64,000 nt of DNA from Pseudomonadota bacterium. Lineage in GTDB: Bacteria; Pseudomonadota; Gammaproteobacteria; Burkholderiales; Burkholderiaceae_C. The position numbers and the translations under genes were made by a program. Positions within the stretch are counted from its first letter, which is position 1, and every line of letters starts with the position of its first letter. Below are positions 30,778 through 41,199 of the stretch, piece by piece. The notes beneath the pieces were generated by a model, which was not told the origin of the DNA, did no database searches, and saw only the letters and a program-made list of their open reading frames with translations. The DNA lies in assembly GCA_020161145.1 (NCBI GenBank), contig JAIUPQ010000004.1, forward strand, positions 124,001 through 188,000, read 5' to 3'.

Positions 30778-32289
30778 ATGCCTTTGACGCAACTCAAAAG
30801 CCCCGCCGCCGCTGCCCGCTGGCTGGCCTCGTGGGTGGGCGGCACGCTGCGCACCGACAGCCGCGACGTCCAACCCGGTGACGGCTTCATCGCCTGGCCC
30901 GGCCATGCCCGCGACGGCCGTCAGTTCGTTGCGCAGGCGCTGGACAGCGGTGCCGCCACCGCGCTGGTGGAGCAGCAAGGCGTGGCCGCCTTCGGCTTCG
31001 AGAACGCCCGCGTGGCCGCACTGCCCGGCCTCAAGGCCGCCGCCGGCCTGATCGCCGACGCTTACTTCGACCAGCCCAGCCAGCAGCTCACCGTCGTGGC
31101 CACCACCGGCACCAACGGCAAGACCTCCACCGCGTGGTGGACGGCGCAGGCGCTGACGGCGCTGGGCCAGCGCTGCGGCGTCGTCGGCACGCTGGGCATT
31201 GGCGAGCCGCCCAGCGGCGATGGCCAGCGGCCGGCTGCCATTCAGTACACCGGCCTGACCACGCCCGATCCGGTGCGGCTGCAACGCGGCTTTCGCGCCA
31301 TGGTGGACGCCGGTTTTGCCGCCTGCGCCATCGAGGCGTCGTCGCATGGCATCGAAGAGCACCGCCTGACCGGCACCGCCATCGACGTGGCCATCTTCAC
31401 CAACTTCACCCAGGACCACCTGGACTACCACGGCAGCATGGAGGCCTATTGGGCCGCCAAGCGCAAGCTGTTCGCCTGGCCCGGCCTGGGCGCTGCCGTC
31501 ATCAACGTGGACGATGCCCAGGGCGCGATGCTGGTGGCCCATCTGGCCGACCAGGCCGAGGGCGATGAAGGGGGCGACCCGCTGGCCGTCTGGACCATCT
31601 CGGTGGGTGGCGCCGCGCGCCTGCAGGCCCAGGACGTGCGCTACGAAGCCGGTGGCCTGGCCTTCACCGTGGTCGAAGGCCCGCACCGGGCCGAGCTGGC
31701 CACGCGGCTGATCGGCGACTACAACGTCAGCAACCTGCTGGGCGTCATCGGCGCCCTGCGCGCGCTGGGCGTGTCGCTGGTCGATGCGGCCTGGGCTGCG
31801 CAAGACGTCTCGCCGGTGCCGGGGCGCATGCAGCGCATCGCGCAAGACGGCGGCCCCGAGGTGGTGGTGGACTACGCCCACACCCCCGACGCGCTGGACA
31901 AGGCGCTGGCCGCGCTGCGGCCGCTGGCCACCGCGCGCGGTGGCCAGTTGCACGTGGTCTTTGGCTGCGGTGGCGATCGCGACCCCGGCAAGCGCCCGCA
32001 GATGGGTCGCATCGCCGCCGAGCACGCCGACACCGTGCTGCTGACCAGCGACAACCCGCGCACCGAGTCGCCCATCGCCATCGTCCAGCAGATCGCCGTG
32101 GGCGCGCCGGGCGCGCGCATCGAGATCGACCGCGCCGCCGCCATAGCCCAGGCCGTGCGCGAGGCCGCACCGGCTGACGTGGTGCTGATCGCCGGCAAAG
32201 GCCACGAGGACTATCAAGAGGTCATGGGCCAGCGCCATCCGTTCGACGACGCCGTGCAAGCCGCTGCGGCGCTGGAGGCGCGGGCATGA
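30778..32289 (+). CDS. murE: UDP-MurNAc-tripeptide synthetase MurE
   Basis: MurE adds the third residue to the peptidoglycan peptide. The 503-residue protein has the ATP-binding motif TTGTNGKTSTA (near residue 110), and the DNPR motif (SDNPRTESP, near residue 423) that marks meso-diaminopimelate-specific enzymes. The stop overlaps the start of the 66-nt repeated module (ATGA), which separates it from murF. Confidence 0.96.
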   Translation: MPLTQLKSPAAAARWLASWVGGTLRTDSRDVQPGDGFIAWPGHARDGRQFVAQALDSGAATALVEQQGVAAFGFENARVAALPGLKAAAGLIADAYFDQPSQQLTVVATTGTNGKTSTAWWTAQALTALGQRCGVVGTLGIGEPPSGDGQRPAAIQYTGLTTPDPVRLQRGFRAMVDAGFAACAIEASSHGIEEHRLTGTAIDVAIFTNFTQDHLDYHGSMEAYWAAKRKLFAWPGLGAAVINVDDAQGAMLVAHLADQAEGDEGGDPLAVWTISVGGAARLQAQDVRYEAGGLAFTVVEGPHRAELATRLIGDYNVSNLLGVIGALRALGVSLVDAAWAAQDVSPVPGRMQRIAQDGGPEVVVDYAHTPDALDKALAALRPLATARGGQLHVVFGCGGDRDPGKRPQMGRIAAEHADTVLLTSDNPRTESPIAIVQQIAVGAPGARIEIDRAAAIAQAVREAAPADVVLIAGKGHEDYQEVMGQRHPFDDAVQAAAALEARA

Positions 32290-32351
32290 GCGCGCCGGGC
32301 CGCTCCCAAGCGCGAATCCCGCAGCACGCCGTGCGGAGGGTCGTCCAATGA
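32286..32351 (+). repeat. 66-nt repeated module (21-codon ORF), copy 1, between murE and murF
   Basis: This block matches 38661-38726 at 59 of 66 positions with no gaps. It reads as a 21-codon ORF (begins MSAPGRSQARIP, ends VRRVVQ). The ORF start overlaps the murE stop (ATGA), and its stop overlaps the murF start (ATGA). It carries GGAGGG at 32335-32340, the Shine-Dalgarno site for murF. Of the seven differences from copy 2, three are synonymous and four change a residue, so protein-level conservation is not clear. It may act as a translational coupling module. Confidence 0.85.
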
Positions 32352-33685
32352 CGCGCACGCTGCGCGAGCTGCACGCCCTGCTGCCGGGCAGCCGGCTGGT
32401 GGGTGACGGCGACACCGTGGTGGGCCGTGTCCATACCGACAGCCGCACGCTGCAACCAGGCGACCTCTTCGTCGCGCTGCGCGGCGAGCGCTTCGACGGC
32501 CACGACTTTCTGCCCAACCTGACCCAGCCCGCACTGGCCGAGCACGGCCTGGCCCACGGCATCGAGGTGGCCAACAGCCTGGCCGCCCTGCAGCAACTGG
32601 CCACTGGCTGGCGCGCCCGGCTCTCGCCCGCGCTGATTGCCGTGGTGGGCAGCAACGGCAAGACCACGCTGACGCAGATGATCGGCGCCATCCTGCACGC
32701 CGCCCACGGCGAGGCGGCGCTGGCCACGGCGGGCAACCTGAACAACCACATCGGTGTGCCGCTGACCGTGCTGCGGTTGACCGCCGCCACGCGGGCGGCG
32801 GTGGTGGAGCTGGGCATGAACCACCCGGGCGAAATCGCCCAGCTGGCCGCCATCGCCCAGCCCACGGTCACCGTGGTCAGCAACGCCCAGCGCGAGCACA
32901 TGGAGTTCATGCACAGCGTGGACGCCGTGGCCGAGGAGAACGGCCAGGCCATTGCCGCGCTGGCGGCAGGCGGCGTGGCCGTCATCCCGGTGGCCGACGC
33001 CCACACCCCCATCTGGCGCCGGCTGGCCGGTGCGCGCCGCATCGTCACCTTCGGCCCCGGCGGCGACGTGCAGGGGCAGGCGCAGTGGCAAGGCGACCAT
33101 TGGCAACTGCAGTTGCACACGCCGCAGGGCGCGGCCGAGGCGGCGCTGCACATCGCCGGCCGCCACAACGTGCGCAACGCGCTGGCCGCGGCCGCAGCGG
33201 CCCATGCGGCGGGCCTGCCGCTGGCGGCCATCGCGGCGGGCCTGGCGGCCTTCCGGCCCGTCAAAGGGCGCTCGCAAGTGGTGGCCCTGCGCGGCGGCCG
33301 CACGCTGGTGGACGACAGCTACAACGCCAACCCCGACTCGGTGCGCGCGGCCATCGCCGTGCTGGCCGACCTGCCGGCGCCGCAATGGCTGGTGCTGGGC
33401 GACATGGGCGAGGTGGGCGACCAGGGCCCGGCCTTCCATGCCGAAGTGGGCGCCTGCGCCCGCGAAGCCGGCATCGGCACGCTGTGGTGCGCCGGTGCGG
33501 CCACCGCCGCCACCGCCACCGCCTATGGCGAGGGCGCGCGGCACTTCGCCACCACCGAGGCGCTGCTGGCCGCGCTGGCCGCAGCGCCGGTCTTTGCCTC
33601 GGCCCTGGTCAAGGGCTCGCGCTTCATGGGCATGGAGCGGGTGGTGGCGGCGCTGCAGGCGCAGGAGGCCACGCCATGCTGTTGA
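32348..33685 (+). CDS. murF: UDP-MurNAc-tripeptide-D-alanyl-D-alanine ligase MurF
   Basis: MurF adds D-Ala-D-Ala to the UDP-MurNAc-tripeptide. The 445-residue protein has the ATP-binding motif [13 protein letters not shown] (near residue 99) and the C-terminal DSYNANPDS motif (near 320), which is typical of MurF. Its ribosome binding site is supplied by the repeated module upstream. The mraY start lies 10 nt inside its 3' end. Confidence 0.96.
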   Translation: MTRTLRELHALLPGSRLVGDGDTVVGRVHTDSRTLQPGDLFVALRGERFDGHDFLPNLTQPALAEHGLAHGIEVANSLAALQQLATGWRARLSPALIAVVGSNGKTTLTQMIGAILHAAHGEAALATAGNLNNHIGVPLTVLRLTAATRAAVVELGMNHPGEIAQLAAIAQPTVTVVSNAQREHMEFMHSVDAVAEENGQAIAALAAGGVAVIPVADAHTPIWRRLAGARRIVTFGPGGDVQGQAQWQGDHWQLQLHTPQGAAEAALHIAGRHNVRNALAAAAAAHAAGLPLAAIAAGLAAFRPVKGRSQVVALRGGRTLVDDSYNANPDSVRAAIAVLADLPAPQWLVLGDMGEVGDQGPAFHAEVGACAREAGIGTLWCAGAATAATATAYGEGARHFATTEALLAALAAAPVFASALVKGSRFMGMERVVAALQAQEATPCC

Positions 33686-34857
33686 GCCTGTCGCAGTGGC
33701 TGATGCAGCTGGATCCGCAGCATCTGGGCTTTTTGCGCGTCTTCCAGTACCTGACCTTCCGCGCCGTGCTGGGCGCGCTGACGGCGCTGCTCATCGGCCT
33801 GGTGTTCGGCCCCTGGGTCATCCGCCGCCTGATGGAGCTCAAGATCGGCCAGCCCGTGCGCGGCTACGGCATGCAGTCGCACCTGGTCAAGGCCGGCACG
33901 CCCACCATGGGCGGCGCGCTCATCCTGCTGGGGGTGGGCGTCTCCACGCTGCTGTGGGCCGACTGGGGCAACCGCTTCGTCTGGATCGTCATGCTGGTGA
34001 CGCTGGGCTTCGGCGCCATCGGCTGGTCGGACGACTGGCGCAAGGTGGTGCGCAAAGACCCCGAGGGCATGCCCTCGCGCGAGAAGTTCTTCTGGCAGTC
34101 GCTGATCGGCCTGCTGGCCGCCGCCTACCTGGCCTTTGCCGTCTCCGAGAGCTCCAACCTGCGTGTGCTGGAGCTGTTTGCGCGCTGGGTGCAAAGCGGC
34201 CTGTCCACCGACTTGCCGCCCAAGGCCGACCTGATGGTGCCGTTCTTCAAGACCATCAGCTACCCGCTGGGCGTGCTGGGCTTCATCGGGCTGGCCTATT
34301 TCGTCATCGTGGGCGCCAGCAACGCCGTCAACCTCACCGACGGGCTGGACGGCCTGGCCATCATGCCGGTGGTGCTGGTGGCGGCCGTGCTGGGCATCTT
34401 TGCCTATGTCACCGGCAACGCCGTGTACTCGCGCTACCTGCTGTTCCCCTACATTCCCGGCGCGGGCGAGCTGATGATCGTCTGTGCCTCCATTGCCGGT
34501 GCGGGCCTGGCCTTCTTGTGGTTCAACGCCCATCCGGCCCAGGTCTTCATGGGCGACGTGGGCGCGCTGGCGCTGGGCGGCGCGCTGGGCACCATCGCCG
34601 TCATCACGCGCCAGGAAATCCTGCTGGGCGTGATGGGCGGCATCTTCGTGGTGGAGGCCCTTTCGGTCATGCTGCAAGTGGGCTGGTTCAAGTACACCAA
34701 GCGCCGCTGGGGCGAGGGCCGGCGCCTGTTCAAGATGGCGCCGCTGCACCACCACTTCGAGAAATCGGGCTGGACGGAGACGCAGGTCGTCATCCGCTTC
34801 TGGATCATCACCATGCTGCTGTGCCTGATTGCGCTGGCCAGCCTCAAACTCCGATGA
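33676..34857 (+). CDS. mraY: Phospho-MurNAc-pentapeptide translocase MraY
   Basis: MraY transfers phospho-MurNAc-pentapeptide to undecaprenyl phosphate, forming lipid I. The 393-residue polytopic membrane protein has KAGTPTMGG (near residue 73), the catalytic aspartates in GWSDDWRKV (near 116) and [10 protein letters not shown] (near 218), and HHHFEKSGW near the C-terminus. The ATG at 33676 has AGGAGG at 33663-33668; an in-frame extension further upstream lies in murF. It overlaps murF by 10 nt and murD by 4 nt. Confidence 0.96.
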   Translation: MLLSLSQWLMQLDPQHLGFLRVFQYLTFRAVLGALTALLIGLVFGPWVIRRLMELKIGQPVRGYGMQSHLVKAGTPTMGGALILLGVGVSTLLWADWGNRFVWIVMLVTLGFGAIGWSDDWRKVVRKDPEGMPSREKFFWQSLIGLLAAAYLAFAVSESSNLRVLELFARWVQSGLSTDLPPKADLMVPFFKTISYPLGVLGFIGLAYFVIVGASNAVNLTDGLDGLAIMPVVLVAAVLGIFAYVTGNAVYSRYLLFPYIPGAGELMIVCASIAGAGLAFLWFNAHPAQVFMGDVGALALGGALGTIAVITRQEILLGVMGGIFVVEALSVMLQVGWFKYTKRRWGEGRRLFKMAPLHHHFEKSGWTETQVVIRFWIITMLLCLIALASLKLR

Positions 34858-36335
34858 GCACGCTCGCCAACGCCTCCGTGCTGGTGCTGGGTCTGGGCGA
34901 CTCGGGCCTGGCCATGGCGCGCTGGTGCCTGCGGTGCGGCGCCGCGCGCGTGCGCGTCTGGGACTCGCGCGCACACCCGCCGCAGGCGGCGGCGCTGGCC
35001 GAGTTGCCGGGCGCCGAGCGCGTGGCCGAGCCCGCGCTCGAGGACGCCACCTGGGTGCTCAAGAGCCCGGGCCTGGCGCCGCACGAGGCCGCCATTGCGC
35101 CGCTGCTGGCCGCCGCCCCGCGTGTGGCCGGCGAGCTGGATCTGTTTGCGCTGGCCCTGGCCGACCTGGCTGCAACCGGCCAGGCGCCGCAAGTCGTCGC
35201 CATCACCGGCACCAACGGCAAGACCACCACCACCGCGCTGACGGGCGAACTGGTGCGCGCCGCCGGCCGCCGCGTGGCCGTGGCCGGCAACATCGGCCCC
35301 ACGTTGCTGGACACCTTGACCGCCGCGCTGGACGGCCCCGAAGACGCGCGCCCCGAGGTCTGGGTGCTGGAGCTGTCCAGCTTCCAGCTGCATGGTGTGC
35401 AGGGGTTCGACCCCACGGCCGCCGTGGTGCTCAACATCACCCAGGACCACCTGGACTGGCATGGCAGCCTGGACGCCTACGCCGCCGACAAGGCCCGCAT
35501 CTACGGCCCGCACACCGCCTGGGTGGTCAACCGCGACGACGCCCGGGTGCTGGCCATGTTGCCGCCGCCCCAAGAGGTGCGCCAGCGCGGCCGGCCCACC
35601 CGCCTGGTGCCCCACCCGGCGCTGCGCTTTGGTGGCGACGCACCGCAGGCCGCCGGCGATTTCGGCATCGTCGATGAAGCCGGCATGACCTGGCTGGTGC
35701 GGGCCCTGCCTGACAGCGAGCCGGGCGAGCTGACCCTGCAGCGCCTGATGCCGGCCGATGCGCTGCGCATCCGCGGCCGCCACAACGCCAGCAACGCGCT
35801 GGCCGCGCTGGCGCTGGCCGTGGCCATTGGTTGCCCGCTGGCGCCCATGCTGCATGCGCTGCGCGACTACGCGGGCGAGCCGCACCGCGTGCAGTGGCTG
35901 GGCCAGGTGGCCGGCGTGGATGTGTTCGACGACAGCAAAGGCACCAACGTGGGCGCCACCGTGGCTGCGCTCACCGGCCTGGGCGCCGAGCGCAGCGGGC
36001 AGCGGCTGGTCGTCATCCTGGGTGGCGACGGCAAAGGCCAGGACTTCACCCCGCTGGCCGCGCCGCTGGCCGCCCACGCCAAGGCCGTGGCCTTGATCGG
36101 CCGCGACGCCGAGGCCATTGCCGCCGTGCTGCCGCCGGGCCTGGTGGTTCAGCGCCACGCCACGCTGGAGGCCGCCGTGGCCTGGGCCTTCACCCAGGCC
36201 GCCGAGGGCGACGCGCTGCTGCTCAGCCCGGCCTGCGCCAGCATGGACATGTTCAAGAACTATGCGCACCGCGCCGAGGTGTTCGTCGCGGCGGTGGCCG
36301 AGGTGGCAAGCGAACGCGGGGAGGTGTTCCTATGA
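34854..36335 (+). CDS. murD: UDP-MurNAc-L-alanine:D-glutamate ligase MurD
   Basis: MurD adds D-glutamate to UDP-MurNAc-L-alanine. The 493-residue protein has a Rossmann N-terminus ([16 protein letters not shown]), the ATP motif [15 protein letters not shown] (near 119), and [11 protein letters not shown] (near 360). It overlaps mraY by 4 nt and ftsW by 4 nt (both ATGA), so it lies in the tightly coupled core of the operon. Confidence 0.96.
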   Translation: MSTLANASVLVLGLGDSGLAMARWCLRCGAARVRVWDSRAHPPQAAALAELPGAERVAEPALEDATWVLKSPGLAPHEAAIAPLLAAAPRVAGELDLFALALADLAATGQAPQVVAITGTNGKTTTTALTGELVRAAGRRVAVAGNIGPTLLDTLTAALDGPEDARPEVWVLELSSFQLHGVQGFDPTAAVVLNITQDHLDWHGSLDAYAADKARIYGPHTAWVVNRDDARVLAMLPPPQEVRQRGRPTRLVPHPALRFGGDAPQAAGDFGIVDEAGMTWLVRALPDSEPGELTLQRLMPADALRIRGRHNASNALAALALAVAIGCPLAPMLHALRDYAGEPHRVQWLGQVAGVDVFDDSKGTNVGATVAALTGLGAERSGQRLVVILGGDGKGQDFTPLAAPLAAHAKAVALIGRDAEAIAAVLPPGLVVQRHATLEAAVAWAFTQAAEGDALLLSPACASMDMFKNYAHRAEVFVAAVAEVASERGEVFL

Positions 36336-37582
36336 GCACTACCCTCGCCGGTGCCAAGGACTGGCTGGCCGATCTCTGGTCGCGCGGCCGCGACGCGCGC
36401 CTGCCCATTCGCGACGCGCTCAACGTCGGCAATGGCCGGCCCGAGCCCGTCAGCGGCGTGGACCTGGTCATGGTCTGGGTCGTGGCCGGCCTGCTGGCGC
36501 TGGGGCTGGTGATGGTCTATTCGGCCTCGGTGGCGCTGCCCGACAACCCCAAGTTCAGCGCCTACTCGCCCACCTATTTCCTGATGCGCCAGGCGGTGGC
36601 CATCGCCGTGGCCGTGGTGGCGGCGCTGGTCACGCTGCGCGTGCCCGTGGCCGTGTGGGAGCGCTGGGCGCCGTGGCTGTTCGTCGTCACGCTGCTGCTG
36701 CTGGCCATCGTGCTGGTGCCCGGCGTGGGCAAGGGCGTCAACGGCGCCCGCCGCTGGCTGCCGCTGGGCCTGATGAACTTCCAGCCCAGCGAGCTGGCCA
36801 AGCTGGCCATGGCCATGTACGCCGCCAGCTACATGGTGCGCAAGATGGAGGTCAAGGAGAAGTTCTTCACCGCCGTCTGGCCCATGGCCGTGGCGCTGGC
36901 CGTGGTGGGCTTGCTGCTGCTGGCCGAGCCCGACATGGGCGCCTTCATGGTGATTGCCGCCATCGCGCTGGGCATCCTGTTCCTGGGCGGCGTCAACGGC
37001 CGCATGTTCCTGCTCAGCGTCGCGGTGCTGGTGGGGGCCTTCGTGCTGATGATTGCGCTGTCCGAGTTCCGCCGCCAACGCATCTTTGCCTACCTCGACC
37101 CCTGGAACCCCGAGTACGCCCAGGGCAAGGCCTACCAGCTGACGCACTCGCTGATTGCCTTTGGCCGTGGCGAGTGGCTGGGCCAGGGGCTGGGCAACTC
37201 GGTGGAGAAGCTGCACTACCTGCCCGAGGCGCACACCGACTTCCTGCTGGCCGTCATCGGCGAGGAGCTGGGCTTTGTGACCGTGCTGCTGGTCGTCTTC
37301 GCCTTCTTCTGGCTGTCGCGCCGCATCTTCGTCATCGGCCGCCGCGCCATCGCGCTGGACCGCATCTTTGCCGGCCTGATGACCCAGGGCATCGGCATCT
37401 GGTTTGGCGGCCAGAGCTTCATCAACATGGGCGTCAACCTGGGCCTGCTGCCCACCAAGGGCTTGACGCTGCCGCTGCTGAGCTACGGCGGCTCGGGCGT
37501 GGTGATGAACCTGGTGGCGCTCGCCATCGTGCTGCGAGTCGAACAGGAGAACAGGCAGTTGATGCGAGGGGGGCGTGCATGA
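36332..37582 (+). CDS. ftsW: Peptidoglycan polymerase FtsW
   Basis: FtsW is a SEDS-family glycosyltransferase that polymerises septal peptidoglycan together with FtsI. The 416-residue protein has about ten membrane segments, the motif [18 protein letters not shown] (near 131), and LLSYGGSG near the C-terminus. GGGGAGG at 36318-36324 gives a good ribosome binding site. The C-terminus reads MRGGRA; its stop overlaps the start of the nuclease gene, not of murG as would be usual in this cluster. Confidence 0.95.
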   Translation: MSTTLAGAKDWLADLWSRGRDARLPIRDALNVGNGRPEPVSGVDLVMVWVVAGLLALGLVMVYSASVALPDNPKFSAYSPTYFLMRQAVAIAVAVVAALVTLRVPVAVWERWAPWLFVVTLLLLAIVLVPGVGKGVNGARRWLPLGLMNFQPSELAKLAMAMYAASYMVRKMEVKEKFFTAVWPMAVALAVVGLLLLAEPDMGAFMVIAAIALGILFLGGVNGRMFLLSVAVLVGAFVLMIALSEFRRQRIFAYLDPWNPEYAQGKAYQLTHSLIAFGRGEWLGQGLGNSVEKLHYLPEAHTDFLLAVIGEELGFVTVLLVVFAFFWLSRRIFVIGRRAIALDRIFAGLMTQGIGIWFGGQSFINMGVNLGLLPTKGLTLPLLSYGGSGVVMNLVALAIVLRVEQENRQLMRGGRA

Positions 37583-38664
37583 GTACGGTCGCCGTGCGCG
37601 ATGGCTTCGATCACGTCGGGTTGTTGGCCGAGGTCAAACAGCGCGTGCGCGGCGCACAGACAGGCGCTGTGCTGGCGGTCAATGCAGCGTTGATCCGTCT
37701 GTATTGGGACATTGGAGCGCTGATTGCGCTGCGTCAGCAGGCTGAGGGCTGGGGTGCGGGCGTGATCCCCCGGCTGGCGCGCAATCTGCACAACGAGTTG
37801 CCTGAGGAGAAGGGATTTTCCGAGCGCAACATCAAGCTGATGGTGCAGTTCCATCGCACCTACCCTGCGCTGTTCGATCTGCCTTCAAACGGGCAACCGG
37901 TGGTTGCCCATTCGGAGCGGTCAATTGGGCAACTGCCGGTTGCCCAAATCCCCTGGGCGCACAACGTCGCATTGATGCAGCGTGTCAAAGACGACACTCA
38001 GCGCCGTTGGTATGCGCAGGCCACGCTGGACAATGGCTGGAGCCGCAGCACGCTATTGGCTCAGATCGATGCTGCAGCGCACACGCGCCAGGGTCGAGGC
38101 GTCAGCAACTTCGCGTCACGCCTGCCAGCGCCAGAGTCTGATCTGGTGCAGCAGACACTCAAAGACCCGTATCTGTTCGACTTCCTGACGCTGGCGGACT
38201 CCTTCCAGGAGCGCGAGCTGGAGGTCGGCCTGGTGGCGCATCTGGAGCGCTTCCTGCTGGAATTGGGGCGCGGGTTCGCCTTTGTGGGGCGTCAACATCG
38301 ACTGGACGTGCAGGGCCGCGACTTCTATATCGACCTGCTTTTCTACCACCTGCATCTGCACCGCTATGTGGTGATTGAGCTCAAGCGTGGGCCGTTCAAA
38401 CCCGAGTACGCGGGCAAGATGAACTTCTATTGCAGCGTGGTCGATGACCATTTGCGCCACGGCGACGATGCGCCCACCATCGGCCTCATCCTGTGCCAGG
38501 AGCCGGACCGCGTGCTGGCCGAGTACGCGTTGCGCGGCATGAGCGCGCCGATTGGCGTATCGGCGTTTGAGCTGACACGGGCACTCCCGCGTGAACTGGT
38601 TGCCAGCCTGCCCAGCATTGAGGCCATCGAAGAAGAGCTGGCGCAGATGGGGGGCCGCGCATGA
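37579..38664 (+). CDS. DUF1016/YhcG-family PD-(D/E)xK nuclease inside the dcw cluster
   Basis: The 361-residue protein has the DUF1016 N-terminal domain (about 1-165: [30 protein letters not shown]) and a C-terminal PD-(D/E)xK nuclease domain with Asp252 (FYIDLLFYH) and Glu267-x-Lys269 (VIELKRG). Members are predicted nucleases, often found in accessory regions near restriction systems; the cellular role is not known. Here the gene sits between ftsW and murG with ATGA overlaps at its start and at its end, the second with the repeated module. Codon use is less GC-biased than that of its neighbours. A linker at about 104-124 holds two nested palindromes. It looks like a later insertion into the operon that stays in the transcript. 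Confidence 0.88.
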   Translation: MSTVAVRDGFDHVGLLAEVKQRVRGAQTGAVLAVNAALIRLYWDIGALIALRQQAEGWGAGVIPRLARNLHNELPEEKGFSERNIKLMVQFHRTYPALFDLPSNGQPVVAHSERSIGQLPVAQIPWAHNVALMQRVKDDTQRRWYAQATLDNGWSRSTLLAQIDAAAHTRQGRGVSNFASRLPAPESDLVQQTLKDPYLFDFLTLADSFQERELEVGLVAHLERFLLELGRGFAFVGRQHRLDVQGRDFYIDLLFYHLHLHRYVVIELKRGPFKPEYAGKMNFYCSVVDDHLRHGDDAPTIGLILCQEPDRVLAEYALRGMSAPIGVSAFELTRALPRELVASLPSIEAIEEELAQMGGRA

Positions 38665-38726
38665 GCACGCCGGGCCGGTCCCAAGTGCGAATCCCTCGGC
38701 ATGCCGTGCGGAGGGTCGTCCCATGA
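38661..38726 (+). repeat. 66-nt repeated module (21-codon ORF), copy 2, between the nuclease gene and murG
   Basis: This is the second copy of the module at 32286-32351 (59 of 66 bases identical). The ORF begins [12 protein letters not shown] and ends VRRVVP. Its start overlaps the stop of the nuclease gene (ATGA), and its stop overlaps the murG start (ATGA). GGAGGG at 38710-38715 is the probable Shine-Dalgarno site for murG. If the nuclease gene is an insertion, the module originally linked ftsW to murG. Confidence 0.85.
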
Positions 38727-39805
38727 GCCGCCACCTCGTCATCGCCGCCGCCGGCACCGGCGGCCATGTGATGCCCGGGCTGGCCGTGGCGCGCGTGATG
38801 CAGGCGCGCGGCTGGTCGGTGTCGTGGCTGGGCACCGAGGGCGGGCTGGAAAACACCTTGGTGCCGCCCAGCGGCATCGAGATGGACCGCCTGGCGTTTG
38901 CCGGCATGCGCGGCAAAGGCCTGGGCCATGCGCTCAAGGGCGCGGCGCAGATGGGCCGTGCGGTGGGCGCGTCGCGGCGGGTGTTGAAGACGCGCCGTGC
39001 CAGCGCCCTGCTGGGCATGGGCGGCTACGTCTGCGTGCCGGCCGGGCTGGGGGCGTGGCTGGGCGGCGTGCCGCTGGTGCTGATGAACGCCGACGCGGCC
39101 TGGTTGATGAGCAACAAGCTGCTGGCGCCGCTGGCCGCACGCGTGGCCTTCGGCTTTGATGGCGAGGCGGCGCGCGAGGCCCGGCGCGGCGTGGTCACCG
39201 GCAACCCGGTGCGCGCCGAGATCGAGGCCATGGCCGCACCGGCGGCGCGCTTTGCCGGCCGCGAAGGGCCGCTCTCGGTGTTGGTGGTGGGCGGCAGCCT
39301 GGGCGCTCAGGTGCTCAACGAAACCGTGCCGGCGGCGCTGTCGCAGATGGCGCCCGAGGCGCGCCCGCGCATCACCCACCAGACCGGCGCGGCCCACATC
39401 GAATCGGTGCGCGCGCGCTACGCCACGCTGGGCCTGACCGGCGAGGGCGTGGAGGTGTTGCCCTTCATCGACGACATGGCGGCGCGCCTGGCCGCCTGCG
39501 ACCTGGTGGTTTGTCGCGCGGGCGCCATCACGGTCAGCGAGCTGGGCGTGGCCGGCGTGGCCAGCGTGCTGGTGCCGCTGGTGGTGGGCACCACGGCGCA
39601 CCAGCGCGACAACGCGCAGTGGATGGCCGAGCGCCATGCGGCGCTGCACCTGCCACAGGCCGAGTTCAGCCCCGCTGCGCTGGCCGGCCTGCTGGCCACG
39701 CTGACGCGCGAGCGCCTGCTGGGCATGGCCGAACAGGCGCGGCTGCTGGGCCGCCGCAACGCGGCAGGCCAGGTGGCGGATGAGATCGAAAGGATGGCTG
39801 CATGA
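38723..39805 (+). CDS. murG: Lipid II-forming GlcNAc transferase MurG
   Basis: MurG adds GlcNAc to lipid I, giving lipid II, at the inner face of the cytoplasmic membrane. The 360-residue GT-B enzyme has [13 protein letters not shown] (near residue 11), [13 protein letters not shown] (near 97), [12 protein letters not shown] (near 190) and [12 protein letters not shown] (near 262). The ATG at 38723 is chosen for its GGAGGG Shine-Dalgarno and for the start [15 protein letters not shown]. Its stop overlaps murC by 4 nt. Confidence 0.96.
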   Translation: MSRHLVIAAAGTGGHVMPGLAVARVMQARGWSVSWLGTEGGLENTLVPPSGIEMDRLAFAGMRGKGLGHALKGAAQMGRAVGASRRVLKTRRASALLGMGGYVCVPAGLGAWLGGVPLVLMNADAAWLMSNKLLAPLAARVAFGFDGEAAREARRGVVTGNPVRAEIEAMAAPAARFAGREGPLSVLVVGGSLGAQVLNETVPAALSQMAPEARPRITHQTGAAHIESVRARYATLGLTGEGVEVLPFIDDMAARLAACDLVVCRAGAITVSELGVAGVASVLVPLVVGTTAHQRDNAQWMAERHAALHLPQAEFSPAALAGLLATLTRERLLGMAEQARLLGRRNAAGQVADEIERMAA

Positions 39806-41199
39806 AACACGCGGTCAAACATATTCACTTTGTGGGGATCGGCGGCTCCGGCATGAGCGGCATTGCCGAAATCCTGCACAACCTGGGTTTCGTGGTGTCG
39901 GGCTCGGACCAGGCGGCGACAGCCGTCACGCGCCGGCTGGCGGGGCTGGGCATCCGCGTGCACCAAGGCCACGCGGCCGGGCACATCGCCGGGGCTGAGG
40001 CGGTGGTGGTGTCCACGGCGGTCAAGGCCGACAACCCCGAGGTGGTGGCCGCACGCGAGCGCCGCGTGCCGGTGGTGCCGCGCGCCGTCATGCTGGCCGA
40101 GCTGATGCGGCTCAAGTCGGGCATCGCCATCGCGGGCACGCATGGCAAGACCACCACCACCTCGCTGGTGACCAGCGTGCTGGCCGAGGCGGGGCTGGAC
40201 CCCACCTTCGTCATCGGCGGGCGGCTGAGTGCGGCGGGCGCGCATTCGCGGCTGGGTTCGGGCGCGTTCATCGTCGTCGAGGCCGACGAGTCCGACGCCA
40301 GCTTCCTCAACCTGCTGCCCGTGCTCTCGGTGGTCACCAACATCGATGCCGACCACATGGACACCTATGGCCACGACGTGGAGCGGCTGCGTGGGGCGTT
40401 CGTCGATTTCCTGCACCGCATGCCGTTCTATGGCGCGGCCATCGTCTGCGGCGACGATGCCGGCGTGCAGGCCGTGCTGCCGCAGATCGCGCGGCCGCTG
40501 ATCACCTACGGCTTCGGCGACGACGTGCAGGTGCGCGCCGTCAACGTGCAGGCGCTGGCCGGCGGCCAGATGCGCTTCACCTGCCAGCGCCGCAACGGTC
40601 AGGTCATGCCCGATCTGGACGTGACGCTGGCGCTGCCCGGCGAGCACAACGTGAAAAACGCGCTGGCCGCCATTGCCGTGGCCACCGAGCTGGAGCTACC
40701 CGACGCCCCGGTGGTGCGCGCGCTGGCCCAGTTCAGCGGCGTGGACCGGCGCTTCCAGCGCTATGGCGAGGTGCAGGGCGCGGGCGGCGTGTTCACGCTG
40801 ATCGACGACTACGGCCACCACCCGGTGGAGATGGCGGCGGTGATTGCGGCCGCGCGCGGGGCCTTCCCGGGCCGGCGGCTGGTGCTGGCCTTCCAGCCCC
40901 ACCGCTACAGCCGCACGCGCGATTGCTTTGAGGATTTCGTCAAGGTCATGGGCGGTGCCGACCTGGTGCTGCTGACCGAGGTCTACAGCGCCGGCGAGGC
41001 GCCGATTCCGCAGGCCGATGGCCGCGCGCTGATGCGCGCGCTGCGGCTGGCGGGGCAGGCCGAGCCGCTGTTCGTCGAAGAGGTGGCCGAGTTGCCGGCC
41101 CGCATCCTGGCCACGGCCCGCGAGGGCGACGTGGTCATCACCATGGGCGCCGGCTCCATGGGCGGCGTGCCGGCGCGGGTGGTGGAGCTGAGCGCATGA
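39802..41199 (+). CDS. murC: UDP-MurNAc-L-alanine ligase MurC
   Basis: MurC joins L-alanine to UDP-MurNAc, the first peptide step in peptidoglycan synthesis. The 465-residue protein has [13 protein letters not shown] at its N-terminus, the ATP motif [14 protein letters not shown] (near 110), and DDYGHHPVE (near 335). It overlaps murG and ddl by 4 nt each. Confidence 0.97.
   Translation: MKHAVKHIHFVGIGGSGMSGIAEILHNLGFVVSGSDQAATAVTRRLAGLGIRVHQGHAAGHIAGAEAVVVSTAVKADNPEVVAARERRVPVVPRAVMLAELMRLKSGIAIAGTHGKTTTTSLVTSVLAEAGLDPTFVIGGRLSAAGAHSRLGSGAFIVVEADESDASFLNLLPVLSVVTNIDADHMDTYGHDVERLRGAFVDFLHRMPFYGAAIVCGDDAGVQAVLPQIARPLITYGFGDDVQVRAVNVQALAGGQMRFTCQRRNGQVMPDLDVTLALPGEHNVKNALAAIAVATELELPDAPVVRALAQFSGVDRRFQRYGEVQGAGGVFTLIDDYGHHPVEMAAVIAAARGAFPGRRLVLAFQPHRYSRTRDCFEDFVKVMGGADLVLLTEVYSAGEAPIPQADGRALMRALRLAGQAEPLFVEEVAELPARILATAREGDVVITMGAGSMGGVPARVVELSA

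Noticed and set aside
28935-30890. A minus-strand frame of 651 codons across ftsI.
   Set aside because: It mirrors the third-position GC bias of ftsI and shows no domain.
30643-33303. A minus-strand frame of 886 codons across murE and murF.
   Set aside because: Its translation is low-complexity and has no family features, while murE and murF are clearly coded on the plus strand.
37579-38726. Insertion sequence or integrative element carrying the nuclease gene.
   Set aside because: There is no transposase, integrase or terminal inverted repeat, only one gene with near-repeats at its edges.
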